Shown: positions 9,354 through 15,885 of the stretch, piece after piece
Numbering within the stretch: position 1 is the stretch's first letter
How the letters are laid out: each line of letters begins with the position of its first letter
The notes under the pieces: generated by a model
What the model was told of the DNA's origin: nothing
Databases searched by the model: none
The model's input: only the letters and a program-made list of their open reading frames with translations
DNA from: an uncultured Muribaculaceae bacterium
GTDB lineage: Bacteria > Bacteroidota > Bacteroidia > Bacteroidales > Muribaculaceae
Direction: 5' to 3'
Assembly (NCBI GenBank): GCA_910578385.1
Contig: CAJTQV010000005.1
Coordinates: 62,001 to 126,000 of the forward strand
DNA length: 64,000 nucleotides
Position numbers and translations under genes: made by a program

Positions 9354-10817
9354 ATGAAGACTTCTCTGCGCATAGGGGCGATGGTCAACATCGTGGGGCG
9401 GCTTGTGCTGATCGACGCGTTGATATTACTGTTGCCCATGGTGGTCAGCATAATCTACGGAGAGAGCGACTGGCTGACATTCCTCGTCGCCTCCGCGTCG
9501 GCGGCTGCGACAGGAGGATTGGCAATACTCGCCACCCGGCACTGCCGCGAGTCAATACGCGCCCGCGAAGGATTCATAATCACCGCCTTCATATGGGTGA
9601 TATTCGGATTGTTCGGTATCATACCGCTCATGACCTGCGCCCATCCGCTCGGCTTCACCGACGCGATGTTCGAGATTATCTCAGGCTATACCACAACGGG
9701 CGCGAGTGTGATACGCGATGTCGAGGTGATGTCGCACGGAATACTCTTCTGGCGCGCCCTGTCACAGTGGATAGGGGGTCTCGGCATAATCCTCTTCATG
9801 CTCGCCCTGCTGCCGGAGCTTAACAAATCGATAGGCATATCGATGTTCAACGCCGAGGCTACCGGCATAACCCACGACAAGATTCACCCGCGCATCCGCC
9901 AGACCGCCCTCTCGCTCTGGGGAGTCTACGTCGCGTTGACCTTGATTTCAATCCTGCTGCTGTGGGTGGGGCCGATGAACCTTTTCGACAGCGTGTGCCA
10001 CACTTTCACGGCCATAGCCACCGGAGGGTTCTCCACACACAACGACGGCGTGATGTTCTGGCACTCCGACTATGTGCTCGCAGTGCTGACGGTCGTCATG
10101 TTTGTGGCCGGACTCAACTTCATGGTGCTTTTCAATCTGTGGAAGGGAGATGTGCGGGGATTCTTCCGCAATTCGGTAGTGCGTGTGTTCAGCGCGATGA
10201 CCCTCGCGGCATATGTCTCCCTGCTGCTCTCCGCATTGATACGTGGCAACGCCACGGGCTGGAACGAGCTTCTCCTCTACCCTCTTTTCCATGTGGTGTC
10301 GGCCATAACCTCAACCGGCTTCACGGTAGCCGGAGCGGAAAGCTGGGGTTCATATGCGCTGCTGCTCACCATATTGCTGATGACGTGCGGCGCGTGCGCC
10401 GGCTCCACCACCGGTGGACTGAAGACAGACCGGCTGATTGTGCTCTGGCAGAACATACGCAATGAGATACACACCACCGCTTTCCCGAAGCGTATGTACG
10501 TTGTCAGGCTCTACGGGAGCGCCCTCGACAACAGCATGGTCTCGCGTGTGGCGGCGTTCACTGCAATCTACATGCTTCTCACCGTAATAGCGTCCGCTAT
10601 TATAACATTCTTCGGATATACATTCACCGACTCCCTATTTATGGTGACATCCTGTATCGGCTGCAACGGACTCGGCTACGGGGCGACCGGTGTGGAAGGC
10701 TCCTTCGCCCTGCTGCCCGACACGGTGAAATGGCTGCTGACAGCCGTCATGCTTGCCGGCCGACTTGAGATATTCACCTACCTCGTCCTCTTCATTCCCT
10801 CCTTCTGGCGCCGCTGA
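9354..10817 (+). CDS. trkH: TrkH potassium-uptake membrane subunit
   Basis: A 487-residue potassium-translocating channel of the SKT family. It shows the four pore-loop repeats expected of TrkH: ISGYTTTGASVIRDVE, FTAIATGGFSTHNDG, VSAITSTGFTVAGAESWG and SCIGCNGLGYGATG. ACAGSTTGGLKTDRL after the third repeat is also characteristic. It works with TrkA, encoded just upstream. It is convergent with the next gene, with only nine bases between their stop codons. Confidence 0.94.
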   Translation: MKTSLRIGAMVNIVGRLVLIDALILLLPMVVSIIYGESDWLTFLVASASAAATGGLAILATRHCRESIRAREGFIITAFIWVIFGLFGIIPLMTCAHPLGFTDAMFEIISGYTTTGASVIRDVEVMSHGILFWRALSQWIGGLGIILFMLALLPELNKSIGISMFNAEATGITHDKIHPRIRQTALSLWGVYVALTLISILLLWVGPMNLFDSVCHTFTAIATGGFSTHNDGVMFWHSDYVLAVLTVVMFVAGLNFMVLFNLWKGDVRGFFRNSVVRVFSAMTLAAYVSLLLSALIRGNATGWNELLLYPLFHVVSAITSTGFTVAGAESWGSYALLLTILLMTCGACAGSTTGGLKTDRLIVLWQNIRNEIHTTAFPKRMYVVRLYGSALDNSMVSRVAAFTAIYMLLTVIASAIITFFGYTFTDSLFMVTSCIGCNGLGYGATGVEGSFALLPDTVKWLLTAVMLAGRLEIFTYLVLFIPSFWRR

Positions 10818-10826
10818 AACGAAACC

Positions 10827-11582
10827 TTATTTCACACCGAACCAATAAGTGAAATATACGCGGCAGCTCACTTCATTCATCGTCGAGGTCTCAAATATTT
10901 TCCGGCGTGCCATGCGGTTGGCACCAAAGAATGCAGCAAAACCAACCCCGACCGAATCACCTATATCGAAATTCCAACCGATTGCCCACGAGGCACTGAA
11001 ACGTCTCCATACACCCGATTGACCATATAGATTATATTCAGGCATTCCCTTTGGAGCATCCATCCTACCGGCTAATCCATACGACAACATAACGCCGGTG
11101 AAAGGGTTGAAATAAAACCTGTCCACCAGTTTGAGCCTATATCCAAGGTAGACGGGCAGCTGCAACGCGCAACGGTCCGCATCATATTCTTCAAAATCCG
11201 GATTGTCCGATTCTTGGTTAAAGACCGCAACTTTAACAGGAGCATAGTCGTAGGCGAAATTCAATCCCGCATCAATGAACCACCGGTTATCATAAAGATA
11301 CCTCATCATCGCGCCGGCCGCCACGCCGAAACCCATGCTGTTATGCCTGCGCATGGGGCCGAAGGAATTCTCCATAGCAAATATATCGACCCCCACCGTC
11401 GGCCCCCACATAAACCGACCACGCGATTCCCTCTCCGGCACCTCTTCCCCACCGGCGGCAACCACCTCAACCGGAGAAGCCTCCTGAGCCATAGCCATCA
11501 CACAGCTAAGCCCCACGATGAAAAGAATTACCAAGGTTCTACTACTTCTTGCGTTGCGTAATAAATCAAGCCACATAAACAT
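10827..11582 (-). CDS. Outer-membrane beta-barrel protein
   Basis: A 251-residue predicted outer-membrane protein. The N-terminus has a hydrophobic signal segment (TLVILFIVGLSCVMAMA) ending in AQ. The rest has alternating strands with aromatic ends, such as AAGAMMRYLYDNRWFIDAGLNFAYDY and LPVYLGYRLKLVDRFYF, and ends SCRVYFTYWFGVK as an aromatic-terminated last strand. It fits the small porin/PorT-like outer_membrane_beta-barrel group. No substrate can be inferred. An ATG two codons inside is an alternative start. Confidence 0.75.
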   Translation of the reverse strand: MFMWLDLLRNARSSRTLVILFIVGLSCVMAMAQEASPVEVVAAGGEEVPERESRGRFMWGPTVGVDIFAMENSFGPMRRHNSMGFGVAAGAMMRYLYDNRWFIDAGLNFAYDYAPVKVAVFNQESDNPDFEEYDADRCALQLPVYLGYRLKLVDRFYFNPFTGVMLSYGLAGRMDAPKGMPEYNLYGQSGVWRRFSASWAIGWNFDIGDSVGVGFAAFFGANRMARRKIFETSTMNEVSCRVYFTYWFGVK

Positions 11583-11599
11583 CTGTTTTTTAGCACTTA

Positions 11600-11607
11600 C
11601 AAAAGTA
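11600..11607 (-). promoter_or_regulatory. Promoter -7 box for the beta-barrel gene
   Basis: On the minus strand the sequence reads TACTTTTG, matching TAnnTTTG, about 18 bases before the start codon. No clear -33 element was seen. Confidence 0.5.
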
Positions 11608-11703
11608 ATATTTTAATTTTCACATCTACTTTAATTTAACATCCATATATATTCATTAAAATTATTTTACATTTTAACGCAATGATTCAGCAGTCAGGAT
11701 TAC

Positions 11704-11711
11704 TAACTTTG
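11704..11711 (+). promoter_or_regulatory. Promoter -7 box for the 147-residue gene
   Basis: TAACTTTG matches the -7 consensus about 80 bases before the ATG at 11791. No TTTG is visible at the -33 position. Confidence 0.5.
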
Positions 11712-11790
11712 CAGCCACGATGGCCGGCTGCGCCATGATTGACTTGCCGAGGGGGCACACGAAAATTTATCACTATTACGAGAGCATACG

Positions 11791-12234
11791 ATGAAGAAGA
11801 GAGGGAGCACATCAGACTTTACCCGGCAGCGGGACCGGGAACTATACACGTCGTTCATGGAGGTACTTCGCACGGCCGAGGATACGCCGCTGCGCGAAAT
11901 GTTCGCGTTGGCGGCAGCGAGACCCGCGTCACGTTTCTGGGTAAGCGAACGCCGGGCAGCCGACGTGATCGGAGCCATGCTGCGCGGAGCCAATCCCGAA
12001 ACGGTCGAGAAGATGTACCCGCAGCGCCGCGCCATGTACGAAGAGATACTCCGTCGCGTCCGTGCCAAGATGGAAGCCGACCCGTCGCTCTGCATGACCC
12101 ACGCCGTAGACACCACCGTCTGCGAGCCCGCACCCTCATTCTACCTGACCGACGAATCAGCCCGCTGCATCATCTACCGCATACGCCGCCGCGCCCGCGC
12201 CGCCCGCCTCCTCGCCTCAAAACGTCGCGGTTGA
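11791..12234 (+). CDS. Unknown arginine-rich protein
   Basis: A 147-residue basic protein with no recognised domain. It is predicted mostly helical, with Arg-rich stretches (WVSERRAADVIGAML, MYPQRRAMYEEILRRVRAK, IIYRIRRRARAARLLASKRR). The basic helices suggest nucleic-acid contact, but that is inference. A segment with two cysteines (DPSLCMTHAVDTTVCEPAP) sits near the middle. It has its own promoter-like element and is followed at once by the promoter of the next gene, so it is probably monocistronic. Codon use is GC-rich like the surrounding core genes. Confidence 0.7.
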   Translation: MKKRGSTSDFTRQRDRELYTSFMEVLRTAEDTPLREMFALAAARPASRFWVSERRAADVIGAMLRGANPETVEKMYPQRRAMYEEILRRVRAKMEADPSLCMTHAVDTTVCEPAPSFYLTDESARCIIYRIRRRARAARLLASKRRG

Positions 12235-12266
12235 TTTGGTGGATTCGGCGTAAATCGTTATCTTTG
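12235..12266 (+). promoter_or_regulatory. Bacteroidota promoter for the coiled-coil protein
   Basis: TTTG at 12235-12238, immediately after the preceding stop codon, is separated by 20 bases from TATCTTTG at 12259-12266. This is a full consensus match. Confidence 0.8.
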
Positions 12267-12296
12267 CGCGATAATAGCTTAATTCAGTAACTGATT

Positions 12297-13226
12297 ATGA
12301 ACAAGAAGTTCAAGACCATAGTAATCGCGGCGGCAGCCGTCCTCGTCTGCCTCATCGCCCTCGTGGTGGTGCTCATCGTCAGGAACAACAGCAATACACA
12401 CGCTGTCAACCAGGCCACGGCACGCGCCGACAGCCTCGCTATCGCAAACGACCAGCTCCTGCTTACCAATGAGTTCAACCAGCTCAATGCCGATTTCAAC
12501 CAGTATGAAGGCCAGCAGGTTTACCTCAAGAACGACTCGCTCGTGCAGAAGTACAACGAGGCACGCATGAAAGTCGAGGGACTTATCCGCGAGCTTAACG
12601 AGGAGAAGAAGAGCCACAACAAGGACATGAACGCGAGCCGCGCCAAGATCAAGCAGCTCGAAGGTGAGATTGCCACCCTCAAGGGCATCGTGCGCCACTA
12701 TCTTGAGGAAATCAAGCGTCTCGGTGAGGAGAATGCCGGCCTGAAACAGGAAATCGAACAGGTTCAGCAAAAGAACCAGCAGCTGTCCAACCAGGTCACC
12801 CAGGCCACCACGACCAACCAGCAGCTCACCCAGACCGTACAGCTCGCCAAGAAGCTCAACATAACCGGCGTATCGTTCCACGCCTACAACAAGAAAGGCA
12901 AGGTCGAGAAGAACATCACCAAGGCCCGTCAGCTCGGCGTCAGCTTCACCGTCAGCCCCAACAACACTGCGGCTCCCGGCATGAAGAACTTCTACATGCG
13001 CATAATCTCGCCTGAGGGAGCATTGCTCGGTGCGGGCGGCAACTTCACTGTCGATGGCCAGACCGTGCAGTCCACGGCACACCGTCAGGTGGAATACGCC
13101 AACGAGGAGATTTCCGTGTCAATCTACTGGGATGTCAACACCACCCTCACCCCGGGCGACTACACGGTCGAGGTGTTCTGCGACGGCTACCGTCTCGCCT
13201 CGCGCCACTTCACAATGAAGAAATAA
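12297..13226 (+). CDS. Membrane-anchored coiled-coil protein
   Basis: A 309-residue protein with a single N-terminal membrane helix (IVIAAAAVLVCLIALVVVLIV). A long coiled coil follows from about residue 40 to 185, rich in Gln/Glu/Lys heptads (KIKQLEGEIATLKGIV, QQLSNQVTQATTTNQQL). A C-terminal beta-rich domain (NITGVSFHAYNKKGKVEKN through YTVEVFCDGYRLASRHFT) looks like an Ig-like extracytoplasmic module. The topology suggests a periplasmic rod holding the beta domain away from the inner membrane. The function is unknown. A strong promoter precedes it and a long hairpin follows. Confidence 0.85.
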   Translation: MNKKFKTIVIAAAAVLVCLIALVVVLIVRNNSNTHAVNQATARADSLAIANDQLLLTNEFNQLNADFNQYEGQQVYLKNDSLVQKYNEARMKVEGLIRELNEEKKSHNKDMNASRAKIKQLEGEIATLKGIVRHYLEEIKRLGEENAGLKQEIEQVQQKNQQLSNQVTQATTTNQQLTQTVQLAKKLNITGVSFHAYNKKGKVEKNITKARQLGVSFTVSPNNTAAPGMKNFYMRIISPEGALLGAGGNFTVDGQTVQSTAHRQVEYANEEISVSIYWDVNTTLTPGDYTVEVFCDGYRLASRHFTMKK

Positions 13227-13247
13227 ACAGCCCGCAATAAACTCATG

Positions 13248-13283
13248 ACATGTGGGGAGGACTTTCTCGTTCTCCCCACATGT
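13248..13283 (+). terminator. Hairpin after the coiled-coil gene
   Basis: A 12-base-pair perfect stem (ACATGTGGGGAG against CTCCCCACATGT) with a 12-base loop. No run of T follows, so it may be a factor-assisted terminator or a transcript-stabilising hairpin. Confidence 0.6.
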
Positions 13284-13359
13284 GCGCTTGACCGGCGGTG
13301 CCACGTAACCTTCGCACCACAGCTGCCGAACCTCTCTCTTGCATTTCATACAAACGATT

Positions 13360-13713
13360 ATGGCTAAACAATTTGGAATCATCTTCGGATGCCTCATCCT
13401 TGGCGAGCTGCTTGCCATGGTGCCGGGCATGACCATACCCGGAAGCATCTGGGGCATGATAATACTCACCATCCTGCTCAGCCGGGGAGTTGTCAATCCG
13501 AAATCGGTGCGTCCCGTATGCAGTTTTCTGATTGACAACATGGCGTTCTTCTTCATCCCGCCGGGCGTGGCTCTGATGCTCTATTTCGACCTAATTGCTG
13601 CCGAGTTCATACCGATTGCCACAGCAACAGTTGTCAGCGTCCTGCTCGTGCTTCTGGTCACAGGCCACTTCCACCAGCTGATGCACAAACGCGCCAAACG
13701 TCACCGCAAATAA
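13360..13713 (+). CDS. lrgA: LrgA/CidA-family holin-like protein
   Basis: A 117-residue membrane protein with four hydrophobic helices and the CidA/LrgA signature LGELLAMVPGMTIPGSIWGM, followed by FFIPPGVALM. The family modulates murein hydrolase activity and export of small metabolites, together with LrgB. The ATG at 13360 was chosen over a TTG at 13339 because MAKQFG gives the usual family N-terminus. lrgB begins 13 bases after the stop codon. Confidence 0.9.
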   Translation: MAKQFGIIFGCLILGELLAMVPGMTIPGSIWGMIILTILLSRGVVNPKSVRPVCSFLIDNMAFFFIPPGVALMLYFDLIAAEFIPIATATVVSVLLVLLVTGHFHQLMHKRAKRHRK

Positions 13714-13726
13714 AACCTGTCGCCTC

Positions 13727-14425
13727 ATGATAATAATGGACTTCCTCAAAAATCCCCTCACAACCATCACACTCACATTCCTTGTGTTCTGGGGCGCGAC
13801 AGCCTTGCAACGGCGCACCCGCGTGGCGGTGCTGAATCCCATGGTCATCACGATAGCCGTTCTGATCGCGTTTCTGAAGCTCACCGGAATCAGCTTCGAG
13901 GAATATTATGCCGGAGGCCGGATAATAGAATTCTGGCTCAAACCTGCCATCGTAGCCCTCGCGCTTCCGCTATACAATGAGCTAAGCCATATCCGCAGCC
14001 AGTTTCTCACACTCTTTCTTACCGAACTGGCTGGATGCGTGGTCGGCATAGTGTCGGTTGTGCTGATAGCCTCATGGCTCGGGGCGAGTCCCGAAGTTGT
14101 GCGTTCACTCGCACCCAAATCGGTATCCACGCCCATCGCCATCGAGATCTCGCGCCAGATAGGGGGCATACCCGCGCTGTCATCGGCCATAGTGGTGATA
14201 GTGGGCATGATCGGAGCCATGGCCGGACTCAAGACAATGGAGATAGGGCACATCAAAAGCCCCGTGTCGAAGAGCCTGAGCATGGGTACCGCGGCCCATG
14301 TGATGGGTACCAACCGCATCAGCGCGTTCGGCGACCGCTATGGAGCCTACGCCACCCTCGGCCTCATCCTCAACGGCATCCTGACCGCCTTCCTCGCCGG
14401 CCCCATAGTAGACTGGCTGATGTAA
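13727..14425 (+). CDS. lrgB: LrgB/CidB-family membrane protein
   Basis: A 232-residue protein with six or more hydrophobic helices. Family hallmarks are FWLKPAIVALALPLYN, SLAPKSVSTPIAIEISRQIGG and a C-terminal GTAAHVMGTNRISAFGDRYG. It is the partner of LrgA. A second in-frame ATG lies three codons downstream (13736). The pair forms a two-gene operon ending before the tRNA-Gln promoter. Confidence 0.92.
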   Translation: MIIMDFLKNPLTTITLTFLVFWGATALQRRTRVAVLNPMVITIAVLIAFLKLTGISFEEYYAGGRIIEFWLKPAIVALALPLYNELSHIRSQFLTLFLTELAGCVVGIVSVVLIASWLGASPEVVRSLAPKSVSTPIAIEISRQIGGIPALSSAIVVIVGMIGAMAGLKTMEIGHIKSPVSKSLSMGTAAHVMGTNRISAFGDRYGAYATLGLILNGILTAFLAGPIVDWLM

Positions 14426-14529
14426 TCATGACCACGCCCCCGTGTAATCACGCGCACAGCCCCGCCGCAACTCCTGTTGCCTCCGATTTGGCAAGCCGGC
14501 ACAGCACGAATGTACAAACCGAAATTAAT

Positions 14530-14561
14530 TTTGCGTAATTCGCGAAAAAATATTAACTTTG
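14530..14561 (+). promoter_or_regulatory. Promoter of tRNA-Gln
   Basis: TTTG at 14530-14533, a 20-base spacer, and TAACTTTG at 14554-14561 give a perfect match to the Bacteroidota housekeeping promoter, about 65 bases ahead of the tRNA. Confidence 0.85.
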
Positions 14562-14626
14562 CAAAAGTTCCGAGAAAGCTACGCGAGTCACAGCGACAGC
14601 GCGACAGACTTCTGGAGCGATAGGAT

Positions 14627-14697
14627 TGTCTTATGGTGTAATGGTAGCACTGCAGTTTTTGGTTCTGCCTGTCCAGGTTCGAATCCTGGTAAGACAA
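14627..14697 (+). tRNA. tRNA-Gln (anticodon TTG)
   Basis: A 71-base cloverleaf can be folded. The acceptor stem is TGTCTTA with TAAGACA, the D-arm includes GGTGTAATGGTAGCA, the anticodon loop is TTTTGGT with TTG at the anticodon position, and the T-arm is CCAGG-TTCGAAT-CCTGG. The CCA end is not encoded. The base of the anticodon loop shows a T-T opposition. A promoter and a terminator bracket it, so it is a single-gene transcript. Confidence 0.95.
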
Positions 14698-14701
14698 CAG
14701 C

Positions 14702-14742
14702 AAAAAGCCTTGAGCCGCGCACGCGCCGCCCAAGGCTTTTTT
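14702..14742 (+). terminator. Terminator of tRNA-Gln
   Basis: AAAAAGCCTTG pairs with CAAGGCTTTTT around an 18-base GC-rich loop, and the stem itself ends in the T run. Confidence 0.85.
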
Positions 14743-14849
14743 ACTTCGGGTCCGCGCCCCCTCTCTCCAGTGCTCAGCCCGCTGCGGTAGTGGAGCCGTG
14801 TGAGGGCGGATGCCCGAAAAATATCCTCCATCCCCCAAAGCAAGCCCCC

Positions 14850-15875
14850 ATGAAAACCGACCCTGCCTCCCAAAAGCCCGCTTCCCAACCCTATAAAACC
14901 GACTTTCGCCACCACGGTAATCGCCGCAAGCGCAACCACGACTACCGCGCCCCGTGGAAATATCATATCACAATCTCCAAGCACCCCTCGGCCTCCGACT
15001 TCTCAACCTTAGTGATAAAAGAACTTACCCCCGCAGGAGTCACAGTAAGCCTTTCACCCCTTGGCTGCATCATCGAAAAGGAAATCAAAGATTTCAACAC
15101 CCACCATCCAAAAATCGCAGTTCTCGACCACATCGTGATGCCAGACCACATACACATGCTGATACAAGTCAGAGAACGGCTGTCCAAACCCGTAGGCACT
15201 GCCCTCGGGGGCCTAAAAACAGGCATATCGCAGATTTGGCGCGAATACATCGGCAATCCAGATGCCCGTGTATTTGACACCGGTTTCAACGACAAGATAA
15301 TCTACAGCTTCCGCTTGCTCAAGGATGTCTCCCAATACATCCGTCAGAATCCATATCGGTTAGCGGTGCGGCGTTGCCGCCCCGACTTCTTCCGCAAGAC
15401 CCGCGACCTTGAAATAGCGGGCCGCAAAATCCAGGCTTACGGAAATCTTTTCCTATTCAGAAACCCGTTCAAAACGCCGCTGATAGTTCACCGTGCCGAC
15501 AGCGAACAGGTATTCAACGACAAAAAAGAGGCATGTCTCACCACCGCCATCAACGGCGGAGTAGTGGTCTCAGCCTTCATCTCTCCCCGAGAGAAAGAAA
15601 TACTAAAGGAAGTGGAGGCCATAGGAGGCCGTGTCATAAAAATCCACCATCAGCCATTCGGCGACCGCGATAAACCCGCGCTCCACGACTTCGAACGCTG
15701 TGCCGCCGGTCAGCTCCTCCTGCTCAGCCCCGCCGACTACGCCACCCAGCCCTCCTGTGAGCACCCCACCCGCGCCCAATGCCTCGACATGAACGCCCTC
15801 GCCACCACCCTCTGCACCCAACCACCCGACACCGACAACCTTCCTAAAAATAAATCAGTCATCTACCTTTCTTAA
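14850..15875 (+). CDS. REP-associated tyrosine transposase (RAYT) with extra C-terminal domain
   Basis: A 341-residue protein. Residues 35-200 match the Y1/TnpA_REP single-strand transposase fold. HUH-type histidines are H100 and H102 in MPDHIHMLIQV, a candidate catalytic tyrosine is Y133 in SQIWREYIG, and VFDTGFNDKIIYS and QYIRQNPYRLAVRR are RAYT-typical. Residues 205-300 add a separate domain (INGGVVVSAFISPREKEIL, GGRVIKIHH, LLLLSPAD) resembling a Rossmann/SLOG (DprA-like) fold. RAYTs act on REP palindromes and are usually domesticated single-copy genes. The frame is open back to 14559, but that would cross the tRNA, so ATG 14850 was chosen. It is convergent with the next gene. Confidence 0.85.
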   Translation: MKTDPASQKPASQPYKTDFRHHGNRRKRNHDYRAPWKYHITISKHPSASDFSTLVIKELTPAGVTVSLSPLGCIIEKEIKDFNTHHPKIAVLDHIVMPDHIHMLIQVRERLSKPVGTALGGLKTGISQIWREYIGNPDARVFDTGFNDKIIYSFRLLKDVSQYIRQNPYRLAVRRCRPDFFRKTRDLEIAGRKIQAYGNLFLFRNPFKTPLIVHRADSEQVFNDKKEACLTTAINGGVVVSAFISPREKEILKEVEAIGGRVIKIHHQPFGDRDKPALHDFERCAAGQLLLLSPADYATQPSCEHPTRAQCLDMNALATTLCTQPPDTDNLPKNKSVIYLS

Positions 15876-15885
15876 GGAGGTGGGG

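Noticed and set aside
14559..14849. Upstream extension of the RAYT reading frame
   Set aside because: It would translate through tRNA-Gln and its terminator; the ATG at 14850 gives a normal RAYT N-terminus.
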